A DNA stretch of 64,000 bases from Aminipila luticellarii (GCF_004103735.1 NZ_CP035281.1:434001-498000), one strand, 5' to 3'. Shown: positions 26,317 through 35,889, counted from the stretch's first letter. Numbers and translations: made by a program. Notes: generated from the sequence alone by a model not told the origin.

Positions 26317-29300
26317 ATGAAGTTTAAAAGGAAATTGGCCATATTGCTTTCTGCGGTAATGTGCACGACCCTCATATCCCCCGTTGCTTTTGCGGGAAGC
26401 AGTCGGGAATTGACGAAAACAGCCCAGTGGATAAACGAGGACGAGGGAACTGCAAAGATTACTCTGCGAACAGCAGGTGATCCGATAGAAATCAATAACG
26501 GTGCGGATGTTGTAGTAGTCATGGACTATTCGGGAAGCATGGGTTATGATGCCGAAAAGATCTGCGGTAATACGACTGTTACAGATAAAGACTTTTGGGG
26601 AGTTCATCATTGTACAAAATGCGGGGCTACTTATGGTAGTGGTATCCTCTACCCTGAGTGGCAGGGAACCTGCAACGCTAAGATCTCGTTAGGTACAACA
26701 CGTTGGAAGCTGGCAAAGGAAGCGTTAGGGGTATCCTTGAACACCATTATTCCTAACACGAGCAGTTATAATAACGTAGCATTTGTGGCTTTTGACAGCA
26801 AAGTAAGAAACGGTTACACGGTCGATTCCACCAAGAATAAAGACACAATATTAAACTTGGTGAACAATTTAGAACAGCCAAAAGCAGGTGACGGAAAAGG
26901 AACGAACTATGAAGCTGCTTTAAAAAAGGCAAATCAATATGTAGACAGCTTTAAAAAGAGCAGTAAGAATAAGAAGCCTGTTTACGTCATCTTTTTATCT
27001 GATGGCGCACCGGACAGTGGGTCAGCCGGAACCAGCGAAAGTACAACAATGAAAAAGAACGCCACGGTTTACACGGTAGGTCTATCTTTGGATAGCAGTG
27101 CAAGCAATAAGCTGAAAGGCTATGCGACCAGCGGAAGCTATCATAACAATGTTACCGATCCAAGCACCTTGTCCGATGTATTCGGGGATATTTCCAAGGT
27201 GATCAATTCCAAGGTTACGGTTACAGATGTCATCAATCAGGAAGTGTTCAATATTATTTCTGTAGGCGAGCCGACCAGCGGTAAAGCAAGCAAATCTTCC
27301 GATGGAAAGACGGTCATCTGGACGTTAGACAATTTCAGACCGGAGGGAGATACCCTTGAGATTACGATTCAATTAAATTCAGATAACATGAATCAGTACA
27401 AGGATTTTGTCACCAATGAAAGTGCAGGAGCCACTTATGTATCCGCTACCGGAGATGTGGAAAATCTGGCGGTGAGCAATACGGCTCCGAGCAAAGAAAA
27501 ACCGGTCATCAACCGGGAAAGAGGTCAATATAATGTGACCTACAGCTATATGGGAACCATACCGGAAGGAGCACCGGCAGCACCGGCAACTCAAAGGGTT
27601 GCTCTTGGAACAGAGAATGTTGCTGTGGCGGCAGCTCCTGGTTTAGCGGGATATACCTTTAGCGGATGGACTACTGACGATGTCACGGTGACAGGCGGCA
27701 CATTCACTATGCCGAAGAAATCGGTTGCCTTTACGGGAACGTGGACAGAAAAAGATAAGTTCACAGTAACGTATAATGCAGGAAGCGGAACTGGAACCAT
27801 GACCCCGGATACTGCTTATGTGGGAAGTGAACTCTCAGTAAAGGATAATGGGTTCACAGCACCGGCAAATTATATCTTCGACGGGTGGAAGGATGCAAGC
27901 GGCGCTACAGTAGAAGTAGGAAGCAAGATCACTCAAAATACAATATTAACGGCACAGTGGAAGGCTTTAAATGCGGAGTATCGAGTTGAATGGTATAAGC
28001 AGACAGCAGATGGAAAGGACTATGAAAAGTATCATACAACGACTGCATCCGCTTTGATAGGTACGCCTGTAACGGTTGAAGCAGGAGATAATGATGTCAC
28101 AGGATTTGACTTGAACAGAGAAAAATCCACTTTAAGTGACGAATCCTTAAATCAATCGACTGTACTGAAAGTATACTATGACAGAGAAAAATATGATGTA
28201 GAAGGTTTCTTAGACGGAACGTCTTTAGGAAAGAACAGTGTACTGTTTGGAGCGGCTTCTCCGGCCATTATATTTGATGCTAAAGAACATTATCATATTG
28301 CGTCTGTTAAGGTAAACGGTTTGCCTGTAGCTTTTACTGAAGGAAAGTCTTATACCTATCCTGAGCAGGCAAATGTAGCCGGACCGATCCGGGTAGAAGT
28401 TACTACGGCGGAGGATTCCAAGTTTGCGGTAACGTATGACGGAAACGGCGCAGATAGCGGAACTGTAGCAGATTCTGAATCCGCTTACGCAGGAGGTAAA
28501 ATCAAAACTGCGGAGAACCAATTTGTAAAGGATGAATATACTTTCAAGGAATGGAATACCAAACCGGATGGAACTGGGGTGGCATACGCTGAGAATGCAG
28601 ACTTTACGGTTCAAGATTCAACAACGCTATACGCTATTTGGGTACAAAAAGAGTATACGGTGACCTATGACGCCAACGGAGGTACAGGAACTCCTCCGAC
28701 TTCTGTCAAGGGGATAAAGGATCAGGAAGTACCTCTTGCAGGCGGCGACGGCCTGACAAACAGGCTCCATTATTTTGTGGGATGGGCCAGAAATGCGGCT
28801 GAAAAAGCTTCGGAAAATATCTTTAAAGCAGGAGATACTTTTAAGATTACAGCAACAGAGACTTTATATGCCATTTGGCATAAGGATTCGGCTACTGTCA
28901 GGTTTGATGTCAATGGAGGTACAGGAACTCCTCCGGGATCTATAACAAAGGAAGTGGAAGAGGAAGTTGCTATTCCGGATTCGGGAAAGGATATGGCAAG
29001 GGACGGATATAAGCTCTTAGGCTGGGCAACCACTTCAACTGCGGTAAAAGCCGAATATGTGAAAGATGACCCATATAAGCTTCCGGAAGGAGATACCACT
29101 TTATATGCGGTTTGGGAGCAGACTCGATTTGATGTGACCTACTATGTATATAAAGACGAAATAAGCCCTAAGGATCATATCAGCCACGACACTTCCAAGT
29201 ATACAGCTAAAGCAGACGGCTGGAAGGGAAGCGTAGAGGTGGTAAGCGGAAGCGGACTCAACTTCACGAACTGCACGACTTCCCAAAAGGAACTGGTAGC

Positions 29301-32130
29301 TTTGGAGGATTTACAGTTTGGAAAGACAGCAGGAGAGCTGGTTAAACTGTACCAAGACAACTATGACACCAACCAGGGCGTCCAGTTAGTGGAAGGTCTT
29401 ACCATCGTTCCGTTCAGATTAGTGGACTGCGGCAATGGCGACATTCACGTAGATTGTAAGATCATTCCGGATACTTCCAAAAAGTTTATGGTAAGCTATT
29501 TACCGGGAGATCAAGGTCTGTTTAAAGAACAGAGCAGCGATGACCTGATTTATGGGGATGTTATCCCGGCATTTACCGGAGACTTAAGCCATAATCCGGG
29601 ATATGAATTTGACGGCTGGAAAGTGGGCGACACACAGACTACCGTTTCCGCTATTGAAGGAACTGTTACAGGAAATGTGGCCTATACGGCACAGTGGAAA
29701 GCTGTGGATACAGAGTATACGATTGAATGGTATAAACAGACAGCAGACGGAACGGGCTACGAAAAGTATGACACGACTACTGCATCAGCGCTGACAGGAA
29801 CCCCTGTAAAGATTGAAGCAGGAGATAATGATGTCACAGGATTTGACTTGAACAGAGAAAAATCCACTTTAAGTGACGAATCCTTAAATCAATCGACTGT
29901 GCTGAAAGTATACTATGATAGAGAAAAATATGATGTAGAAGGTTTCTTAGACGGAACGACTTTAGGAAAGAACAGTGTACTGTTTGGAGCAACTTCTCCG
30001 GCCATTACATTTGATGCTAAAGAACATTATCATATTGCATCTGTTACGGTAAACGGTTCTTCCGTCGCTTTTGACGAAGGAAAATCCTACACCTATCCTG
30101 AGCAGATAAATGTAGCAGGACCGATCAAGGTAGAAGTTACTACGGAGATGGATCAGTTTACAATTACAGCAAGCAAGAGCGGAAGCGGAACCATTACAAG
30201 TGAAGGTGCCGTGAAAGTGAAGGCAGGTGAAGCTGCAGTTTATGCGATTACACCGGCGGAGGATTCCTATCTGGAGGATGTGAAAATTGACGGTAACAGT
30301 GTAAGCTTAGATACGTTAAATGATATTATTAACAGTGGAGTATACACTTTTACACAGGTTTTGACAGACCATAGGATTGAAGCAATCTTTGCGGCTAAAG
30401 AAGTAATAACCTTAACAGCTAATAGCAGCGAAGTTGTTTATAATGGTAGGGAGCAATCCGTCGAAGGGTTCACGGGAACACCTGAAGGCTGTAGGATTGA
30501 AGGATTGACTGTCGGAGCAAAGGGAACGGATGCAAAGGAATACCCTGTGACATTCACCGGACTGGAAACAGCAAAAATAGTTGACATCGATAAGGTTGAT
30601 GTTACAAGAAAGTATATTATCAGTACCAATTCTGATTCAAAGCTTGTTATTAAGCAGAAAGATGTCGAAATAACGGTTAACGAAGCTTCTAAGAACTTTG
30701 GAGAAGCGGATCCGCAATTCACAGGCAGTGTAAAAGGCTTAGTTACAGAAGGCGATCTGGGAACAATAGCGTACACCAGAACCAATGGGGATATGGACGA
30801 AGTCGGTGTATACGAGAGAGTATTGACAGCAAACTATAAGGAAAACAGTAATTACAAAGTGACTGTAGTACCGGGAGATTTTGAAATCAAGGCTCTGGAT
30901 ATGACCGATCAGGTAAAGGCAACTGGATTTGAAGGGGTGTATGACGGTATGACGCATGGCATCACGCTGGATGTACCGGAAGGATCCGAAACCGTGTTCC
31001 GAGATCATCACAACGATGATAATTCTTTTGTAGATGCCGGAACTTATACGGTAGAATATACTGTAATGAAAACCGGATACAAGGATGTAACCGGAAGTGC
31101 TGTTGTCAATATCACAAAGAGAGAACTCACTCTCGTTGCGGGAAGTGCCAGCAAAACCTATGATGGATCAGCCTTAACGACGACCGGATATGCTATTTCA
31201 GCAGGTGCTGTTGTGACAGGACAGAGCATCACCGTAACGGTTACAGGCAGTCAGACCGCAGTCGGATCAACGGCAAGTGCCATTTCAGCAGTGAAAATCG
31301 AAGACCCTGAGGGACAGGATGTGACTTCAAACTATGCGGTGGACACAGAAGCCGGCGTATTGACTGTGACAAGTTCAGGCGGAGGCGGCCACCACCATAA
31401 TAATGGTAACAAAAATGATACAACAGAGATCAACGACGAAGATGTTCCGTTAGCCGGCACTGTTGAATTGAACAAAAAGGATCATTTCAATTATGTGAAG
31501 GGCTATGAAGACGGAAACGTACGACCGCTGAATTCTATTACCAGAGAAGAAGTTGCAACCATCTTTTACAGATTATTAACAGATACCTCAAGAGATATGT
31601 ATTTCTCACAAGATGAGGATTTCAGCGATGTGGCATCCAATAGATGGTCCTTAAATGCCATTGCTACTCTGGCAAACGGAAAGATTTTGACCGGATATGA
31701 AAATGGAACCTTTGGAGCATCCAGACCGATTACGAGGGCTGAATTTGCTGCAATTGCTTCCAGATTTGATACACTGGATCAGACAACTGACAACCAGTTC
31801 AGCGATATTTCAAATCATTGGGCAAAATCCTATATTAATTCAGCAGCTAAGAAAGGCTGGATCACCGGGTATGAGGATGGGACCTTCAGACCAGATCAAT
31901 ATATCACCAGAGCAGAAGCGATGACTCTTATAAACAGAGTTCTTGAAAGACGAGTGGATGCAGAAGGATTGATCAATGGTTATAAGGTATTTCCGGATAA
32001 TAAGAGCAATGAATGGTACTATTATCAAGTAATTGAGGCGACTAACAATCATGATTATGCTGACAGAGCAAATATAAGCGATATGGAAAAATGGACGGAG
32101 ATTTTAAGCGATAAGACTTGGAATGAATAG
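26317..32130 (+). CDS. Giant S-layer-anchored protein with VWA, InlB-type repeats, MBG/YDG and SLH domains
   Basis: 1937 residues. Order: signal peptide (1-27); VWA domain (about 60-300) with an intact MIDAS metal site DYSGS at 70-74 and a Cys-rich insertion at 83-119 (Cys83, Cys99, Cys102, Cys119); several Listeria-Bacteroides (InlB/Flg_new) beta-grasp repeats, recognisable by 'GYTFSGWT', 'YAIWVQKEYTVTYDANGGTG'; MBG/YDG-like domains (about 1370-1690); a Gly/His/Asn linker; and three SLH domains (about 1725-1937) that bind pyruvylated wall polymer. Two ~145-residue blocks are near-identical. It probably acts as an adhesin or matrix protein. It is co-oriented with two small genes upstream and a regulator downstream, and ends with a strong terminator. 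Confidence 0.9.
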   Translation: MKFKRKLAILLSAVMCTTLISPVAFAGSSRELTKTAQWINEDEGTAKITLRTAGDPIEINNGADVVVVMDYSGSMGYDAEKICGNTTVTDKDFWGVHHCTKCGATYGSGILYPEWQGTCNAKISLGTTRWKLAKEALGVSLNTIIPNTSSYNNVAFVAFDSKVRNGYTVDSTKNKDTILNLVNNLEQPKAGDGKGTNYEAALKKANQYVDSFKKSSKNKKPVYVIFLSDGAPDSGSAGTSESTTMKKNATVYTVGLSLDSSASNKLKGYATSGSYHNNVTDPSTLSDVFGDISKVINSKVTVTDVINQEVFNIISVGEPTSGKASKSSDGKTVIWTLDNFRPEGDTLEITIQLNSDNMNQYKDFVTNESAGATYVSATGDVENLAVSNTAPSKEKPVINRERGQYNVTYSYMGTIPEGAPAAPATQRVALGTENVAVAAAPGLAGYTFSGWTTDDVTVTGGTFTMPKKSVAFTGTWTEKDKFTVTYNAGSGTGTMTPDTAYVGSELSVKDNGFTAPANYIFDGWKDASGATVEVGSKITQNTILTAQWKALNAEYRVEWYKQTADGKDYEKYHTTTASALIGTPVTVEAGDNDVTGFDLNREKSTLSDESLNQSTVLKVYYDREKYDVEGFLDGTSLGKNSVLFGAASPAIIFDAKEHYHIASVKVNGLPVAFTEGKSYTYPEQANVAGPIRVEVTTAEDSKFAVTYDGNGADSGTVADSESAYAGGKIKTAENQFVKDEYTFKEWNTKPDGTGVAYAENADFTVQDSTTLYAIWVQKEYTVTYDANGGTGTPPTSVKGIKDQEVPLAGGDGLTNRLHYFVGWARNAAEKASENIFKAGDTFKITATETLYAIWHKDSATVRFDVNGGTGTPPGSITKEVEEEVAIPDSGKDMARDGYKLLGWATTSTAVKAEYVKDDPYKLPEGDTTLYAVWEQTRFDVTYYVYKDEISPKDHISHDTSKYTAKADGWKGSVEVVSGSGLNFTNCTTSQKELVALEDLQFGKTAGELVKLYQDNYDTNQGVQLVEGLTIVPFRLVDCGNGDIHVDCKIIPDTSKKFMVSYLPGDQGLFKEQSSDDLIYGDVIPAFTGDLSHNPGYEFDGWKVGDTQTTVSAIEGTVTGNVAYTAQWKAVDTEYTIEWYKQTADGTGYEKYDTTTASALTGTPVKIEAGDNDVTGFDLNREKSTLSDESLNQSTVLKVYYDREKYDVEGFLDGTTLGKNSVLFGATSPAITFDAKEHYHIASVTVNGSSVAFDEGKSYTYPEQINVAGPIKVEVTTEMDQFTITASKSGSGTITSEGAVKVKAGEAAVYAITPAEDSYLEDVKIDGNSVSLDTLNDIINSGVYTFTQVLTDHRIEAIFAAKEVITLTANSSEVVYNGREQSVEGFTGTPEGCRIEGLTVGAKGTDAKEYPVTFTGLETAKIVDIDKVDVTRKYIISTNSDSKLVIKQKDVEITVNEASKNFGEADPQFTGSVKGLVTEGDLGTIAYTRTNGDMDEVGVYERVLTANYKENSNYKVTVVPGDFEIKALDMTDQVKATGFEGVYDGMTHGITLDVPEGSETVFRDHHNDDNSFVDAGTYTVEYTVMKTGYKDVTGSAVVNITKRELTLVAGSASKTYDGSALTTTGYAISAGAVVTGQSITVTVTGSQTAVGSTASAISAVKIEDPEGQDVTSNYAVDTEAGVLTVTSSGGGGHHHNNGNKNDTTEINDEDVPLAGTVELNKKDHFNYVKGYEDGNVRPLNSITREEVATIFYRLLTDTSRDMYFSQDEDFSDVASNRWSLNAIATLANGKILTGYENGTFGASRPITRAEFAAIASRFDTLDQTTDNQFSDISNHWAKSYINSAAKKGWITGYEDGTFRPDQYITRAEAMTLINRVLERRVDAEGLINGYKVFPDNKSNEWYYYQVIEATNNHDYADRANISDMEKWTEILSDKTWNE
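27976..28408 (+). repeat. Direct repeat copy 1 in the SLH protein gene
   Basis: About 430 bp, matched in frame and without gaps by a second copy exactly 1737 bp downstream (29713-30145). It encodes the VTGFDLNREKSTLSDESL and FDAKEHYHIAS segments. Confidence 0.85.
29713..30145 (+). repeat. Direct repeat copy 2 in the SLH protein gene
   Basis: Second copy of the block at 27976-28408, offset 1737 bp (579 codons). Long stretches are identical at DNA level, which suggests recent duplication or gene conversion. Confidence 0.85.
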
Positions 32131-32181
32131 CTTGTAAAGTATTCAAATTCATTGTGTTTTATAAAATAATGATATATAATG

Positions 32182-32222
32182 AAATCGTATAAATATTCCA
32201 ATATTTATACGATTTTATTTTC
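32182..32222 (+). terminator. Terminator of the SLH protein gene
   Basis: A perfect 16-bp stem (AAATCGTATAAATATT and complement) with a two-base centre, then TTATTTT. Confidence 0.8.
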
Positions 32223-32271
32223 TGATAACATTCTGTTCAGCATATTTTGTACTGCTGACGGAATTTGTGCC

Positions 32272-32306
32272 AGAAAATCACGAATTTTTGATTCGTAGAT
32301 TTTCAT
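32272..32306 (+). promoter_or_regulatory. Conserved 35-nt hairpin element, copy 1 (upstream of BTAD regulator)
   Basis: AGAAAATCACGA, five variable bases, then TGATTCGTAGATTTTCAT. GAAAATC pairs with GATTTTC and ACGA with TCGT, with one bulged A. The same element occurs at 42589-42623 before feoA, with only the five-base centre changed. Confidence 0.75.
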
Positions 32307-32329
32307 CGTGAAAGAAAGTATAGAGTTTT

Positions 32330-33547
32330 ATGATGGAAAAAATAGTCCCAATTAATAAGCAACTGAAAATTTATATGTTAGGTAGATTTGCGCTTGAATA
32401 TGAAGGAAAAGTTATACTTGAAGACGAAGGAAGAATCCATAAAGTATGGACATTACTGGGATATTTGATCGCTAATCACAACCGAAAGCTCGGTATGCAG
32501 GAATTACCGGAGCTGCTGTGCCACGATGACAGGAGCAATGATCCGTCGAAAGCCGTAAAGAATCTGGTCTACCGACTGAGATGTGTTCTTTCGGACAGCG
32601 GACTGCCTAAAGAAAATTATATTTTGCAGACAGGCGGCACATACAGCTGGAATAATGGTTTAGACTGTACTATAGACACGGAAGAATTTACGGAAGCCTA
32701 CAACAAGGCAAAAAAAGTAAGTTATGATCCGGAGAAGGCTGAGGAATATTACCTGAAAGCAATCTCTCTATATAAAGGTAAATTCTTGCCTCATGCAGCC
32801 TATGACGAATGGGCAGTAAATTCCACTACATATTATCACAGATTATTTATAGACAGTGTTATTTCCTTATATGAACTTTTAGAAAAAAAGGAAGCGTATG
32901 AAACGATGCTTCCCGTGTGTGAAAAAGCGATCAATATTGATGCTTACGATGAAGACATTCACAGAATTTATATTCACTGTCTGACCAGAACCGGAAGACA
33001 TAAGGAAGCTCTTTCAGCCTATGAAGCCATCACCAACCGATTGTATGATGAAATGGGCGTGAATCCGTCCAAGGAGCTGAGAGACCTTTACAGGGATATT
33101 ATTAAAACATTAAAAAGTGTAGAGACAGATTTGATAACGATCAAGGAAGATTTAAACGAAGGCGGACGTGCCGAGTACAGTTATTTTTGTGAGTATCAAA
33201 TCTTTAAAGATATATACCGCTTTATTGCCCGGCGGGTCAACCGCACCGGAGAATCCATTTTTATCATGCTCTGTACGTTGACAGATGCCAATGGTGAAAT
33301 CCCGTCGAAGGAATATCTGGCGGAGGCAATGGATGCGCTGAAAAATTCCATAGGAAAATCTCTTCGCAAATGCGATCTATTTTCGCGGTACAGTCATTCC
33401 CAATTTGTTGTCATGCTTCCGGATCTTTCCTATGAGAACGGATGCAAGGTAGGAAAAAGGATTGAAGGAGCCTATAAGAGAAATAAAGTGGGCAGAACGG
33501 TCACAATGCATTATAAATTGCAGCCGTTAGATCCCAAACAATTTTAA
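32330..33547 (+). CDS. BTAD-domain (SARP-like) transcriptional regulator with degenerate GGDEF-like C-terminus
   Basis: 405 residues. The N-terminal ~100 residues form an OmpR-like winged helix, and about 110-265 is the helical BTAD domain of AfsR/SARP regulators (AYDEWAVNSTTYYHRLFIDSV). The C-terminal ~120 residues resemble a GGDEF fold, but the active-site loop reads RYSHSQFVVMLP where an enzyme has RYGGDEF, so it cannot make c-di-GMP and may bind a ligand. Start: ATG at 32330 or the adjacent ATG at 32333. It follows the giant SLH protein behind a terminator and probably regulates that locus; clostridial genomes often pair such regulators with surface-protein genes. A 35-nt hairpin element lies in its leader. 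Confidence 0.8.
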   Translation: MMEKIVPINKQLKIYMLGRFALEYEGKVILEDEGRIHKVWTLLGYLIANHNRKLGMQELPELLCHDDRSNDPSKAVKNLVYRLRCVLSDSGLPKENYILQTGGTYSWNNGLDCTIDTEEFTEAYNKAKKVSYDPEKAEEYYLKAISLYKGKFLPHAAYDEWAVNSTTYYHRLFIDSVISLYELLEKKEAYETMLPVCEKAINIDAYDEDIHRIYIHCLTRTGRHKEALSAYEAITNRLYDEMGVNPSKELRDLYRDIIKTLKSVETDLITIKEDLNEGGRAEYSYFCEYQIFKDIYRFIARRVNRTGESIFIMLCTLTDANGEIPSKEYLAEAMDALKNSIGKSLRKCDLFSRYSHSQFVVMLPDLSYENGCKVGKRIEGAYKRNKVGRTVTMHYKLQPLDPKQF

Positions 33548-33577
33548 GAAAAAACCGCCGGAAAGATTTCCGGCGGT
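33546..33577 (-). terminator. Terminator of the collagen-like protein gene
   Basis: CCGCCGGAAA/TTTCCGGCGG stem; on the minus strand it is followed by TTTTTTCTT. It lies about 30 bp downstream of the collagen-like gene. Confidence 0.75.
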
Positions 33578-33608
33578 CATAAACGCTTTTCATGCTGGCG
33601 TGGAGTGT

Positions 33609-34745
33609 TTAGGTGATGGCAATTCCTGCGCTTGCATATCCGGCTACGGTGTTGAGCAGCGATAATCCCGAAGCTGTCATGGAGAACACCAGAAGCAGCC
33701 GCGTACCGGCAGTTACCGGTATAGACAATCCCGAGGTCGTTCCGGAACTGATGTCACCGATACTGATGAGTCCAGTTAGGGGCGGTGCTAACGTAACGCT
33801 TGCACCGGCCACCGGCGAGAAGATATTGTTCGGTGTAGTCGATTCATACAGCTGTGCTTGGATGGTAATTGTAGTACCCACTAAGCTTAAAGCTAACGTT
33901 GTACTGAAGAAAGCACTTAAATCTGTGATAACACCGTCTCTAGGAACAGAGAAGGCAAAGTTCGTCAGTGTTCCTGCGGCATTTGTCAGGTCAATAGTGG
34001 ATCCCAGTACGGTCAAGCCTGCTGCGGAGCTTCCAAAACCAACGAAGGATGGAATTCCGGCCAGACCTCCGGCAATGGAGGTCAGATTAATAGGCAGCCC
34101 GGAGGAGAATGGGATAATCGCTCCCAATCCGTCCGCACCATCCGCACCGGCAGGACCGGCAGGACCTTGAGCACCGGCAGGGCCGGCAGGGCCTATTTCA
34201 CCGGCAGGGCCTTGAGCACCGGTAGCACCCGTGGCACCAGTAGCGCCGGCAGGACCCGCTTCACCTTGAGGACCGGCAGGGCCAGTTTCACCGGCAGGAC
34301 CTTGAGCACCGGTAGCACCTGTGGCACCAGTAGCGCCGGCAGGACCGGCAGGACCTTGAGGACCGGCAGGACCGGTTTCACCGGCAGGACCTTGAGCACC
34401 GGTAGCACCAGTAGCACCAGTAGCACCGGCAGGACCGGCAGCACCCTGAGGACCAGCAGGACCTATTTCACCGGCAGGTCCCTGAGCACCAGCAGGGCCA
34501 GCAGGACCGGCAGGTCCGGTAGCCCCTTCAGGTCCGGTAGGACCGATAGGACCCTGAGGACCGGCAGCACCTTGAGGACCCTGAGGACCTTGCGGACCGG
34601 CAGGACCCATAGGTCCCGGAGGCCCCGGAGGGCATTTGATGCAAGGATCGCAAGGAGGCCTGCAAGGATCACAAGGCTTTGGCGGATAGCAGGAGCCAAC
34701 TGCAAAATTATTTGGATTTATACTTGGATAGTTATTAATAAGCAT
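33609..34745 (-). CDS. Collagen-like exosporium protein, BclB type
   Basis: 378 residues from ATG 34743-34745 ([12 protein letters not shown]), which has AGGAG ten bases upstream; the longer open frame to 34793 lacks one. The N-terminus has six closely spaced Cys (between residues 19 and 37), then 55 uninterrupted Gly-X-Y triplets ([17 protein letters not shown]) that should form a collagen triple helix. The C-terminal ~150 residues ([22 protein letters not shown]...) match the BclB-related exosporium trimerisation domain. The collagen part holds three 30-residue (90-bp) tandem repeats. It likely forms hair-like filaments on the spore surface, cross-linked through the Cys cluster (inference). 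Confidence 0.85.
   Translation of the reverse strand: MLINNYPSINPNNFAVGSCYPPKPCDPCRPPCDPCIKCPPGPPGPMGPAGPQGPQGPQGAAGPQGPIGPTGPEGATGPAGPAGPAGAQGPAGEIGPAGPQGAAGPAGATGATGATGAQGPAGETGPAGPQGPAGPAGATGATGATGAQGPAGETGPAGPQGEAGPAGATGATGATGAQGPAGEIGPAGPAGAQGPAGPAGADGADGLGAIIPFSSGLPINLTSIAGGLAGIPSFVGFGSSAAGLTVLGSTIDLTNAAGTLTNFAFSVPRDGVITDLSAFFSTTLALSLVGTTITIQAQLYESTTPNNIFSPVAGASVTLAPPLTGLISIGDISSGTTSGLSIPVTAGTRLLLVFSMTASGLSLLNTVAGYASAGIAIT
34197..34466 (-). repeat. 90-bp tandem repeats in the collagen-like gene
   Basis: Three consecutive 30-residue units of the form [20 protein letters not shown] + [10 protein letters not shown], 90 bp each. Boundaries are approximate. Such repeats vary in number between strains in other exosporium collagens. 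Confidence 0.7.
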
Positions 34746-34806
34746 GTGAACAACGCTCCTAAAATATTTTAAATGAAATAACCTATAGAGCAAAAACTCT
34801 ATATTA

Positions 34807-34833
34807 TACTATATGAAATTTGATTTAATATGT
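34807..34833 (-). promoter_or_regulatory. Candidate sigma-K promoter of the collagen-like gene
   Basis: On the minus strand AC, 16 bp, then CATATAGTA match the sigma-K pattern AC-N16/17-CATANNNTA for late mother-cell genes. A TATAAT overlaps it, so a vegetative promoter cannot be excluded. A TATAGAG/CTCTATA hairpin lies in the leader. Confidence 0.5.
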
Positions 34834-34861
34834 TAATATTTTTGGAACAGGAGATTTAAAA

Positions 34862-35821
34862 ATGATGAAAAAGAGGAAGTTTTTGTTTTTAACAGGAATA
34901 CTTTGCGGAACACTTGCCCTGGGTGGGTGGACTTTCTTTGCAAAGGATATGGGCAGCACCAATTCAAAGGAAGTGATCATTACGGATGAAGCGGTGCCTT
35001 TGGCCAATTCGCCTGCAAAGGTGTTAGTGCCTTCAGCGCCGGGAACAACGGTCTATCAGGAAAAAAATGTTGCAATGGATGCTTCCAATACAAATCAAGG
35101 ATATGTGATGATTAAATATAGCGGGCAGAATCAGAAAATTAAGGTGCAGATTGTAAAAAGCTCGGGAACCACATATACCTACAATTTAAATGCAAGAAAT
35201 GCGTATGAAACTTTTCCGCTTACCGACGGGAACGGAACGTATTCGATAAAGGTTTTCGAGAATATTTCAGGTACAAAATATTCTCAAGCCTTCAGTAAGA
35301 GCATCAGCGTAAAGCTGGCCAATCCGTATCTTCCCTTTTTATATCCAAACCAGTACGTCAATTTCAATGCGGGAAGCAATACCGTTAAAATTGGCGCCCA
35401 GATTACGAAATCTACCAGTGACGATTTAAAGAAGGTAGAACTTATTTATGATTATACAGTAGGTCATTTGACTTATGATAAAGCAAAAGCAGCCAGCGTA
35501 CAGACCGGGTATCTGCCGGATGTAGATGCAGTTCTTGCGTCTAAAAAGGGAATCTGTTTTGATTATGCTTCTGTGATGGCAACGATGCTGCGTTCACAGA
35601 ATATTCCGTGCAAGCTGGTAGTAGGATATACAGGAAGTCTTTATCATGCGTGGATCAATGTTTATACACCGGAAACAGGCTGGGTCGACGGAATGATTTT
35701 CTTTGACGGGAAAAAGTGGCAGCTTATGGATCCAACCTTGGCCTCATCCAGTAAAAAGAGTGAGTCTGTGATGAAATATATCGGAGATTCGAACAATTAT
35801 ACGGCAAAGTACATTTATTAA
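34862..35821 (+). CDS. Secreted transglutaminase-like cysteine protease family protein
   Basis: 319 residues. The N-terminal hydrophobic segment (residues 5-27) is a signal peptide or membrane anchor, followed by a beta-rich region and a transglutaminase-core domain with an intact Cys-His-Asp triad: Cys232 (KKGICFDYAS), His262 (LYHAWINVY) and Asp290 (QLMDPTLA). Such proteins act as extracellular proteases, amidases or cross-linkers on the cell surface. It is divergent from the collagen-like gene, and cross-linking of surface protein is possible but unproven. It ends with its own terminator. Confidence 0.85.
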   Translation: MMKKRKFLFLTGILCGTLALGGWTFFAKDMGSTNSKEVIITDEAVPLANSPAKVLVPSAPGTTVYQEKNVAMDASNTNQGYVMIKYSGQNQKIKVQIVKSSGTTYTYNLNARNAYETFPLTDGNGTYSIKVFENISGTKYSQAFSKSISVKLANPYLPFLYPNQYVNFNAGSNTVKIGAQITKSTSDDLKKVELIYDYTVGHLTYDKAKAASVQTGYLPDVDAVLASKKGICFDYASVMATMLRSQNIPCKLVVGYTGSLYHAWINVYTPETGWVDGMIFFDGKKWQLMDPTLASSSKKSESVMKYIGDSNNYTAKYIY

Positions 35822-35842
35822 TGATGTGAATAAATATGTGGA

Positions 35843-35868
35843 GGGCAGATAGTGATATTTGCCCTTTT
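35843..35868 (+). terminator. Terminator of the transglutaminase-like gene
   Basis: GGGCAGATA and TATTTGCCC with a four-base loop, followed by TTTT. Confidence 0.65.
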
Positions 35869-35889
35869 GTAATCGGTTAAGGAGTGAAG

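Noticed and set aside
34167-34772. 201-residue plus-strand frame opposite the collagen-like gene
   Set aside because: Its Thr/Gly/Arg/Ser repeats are the antisense of the Gly-X-Y codons.
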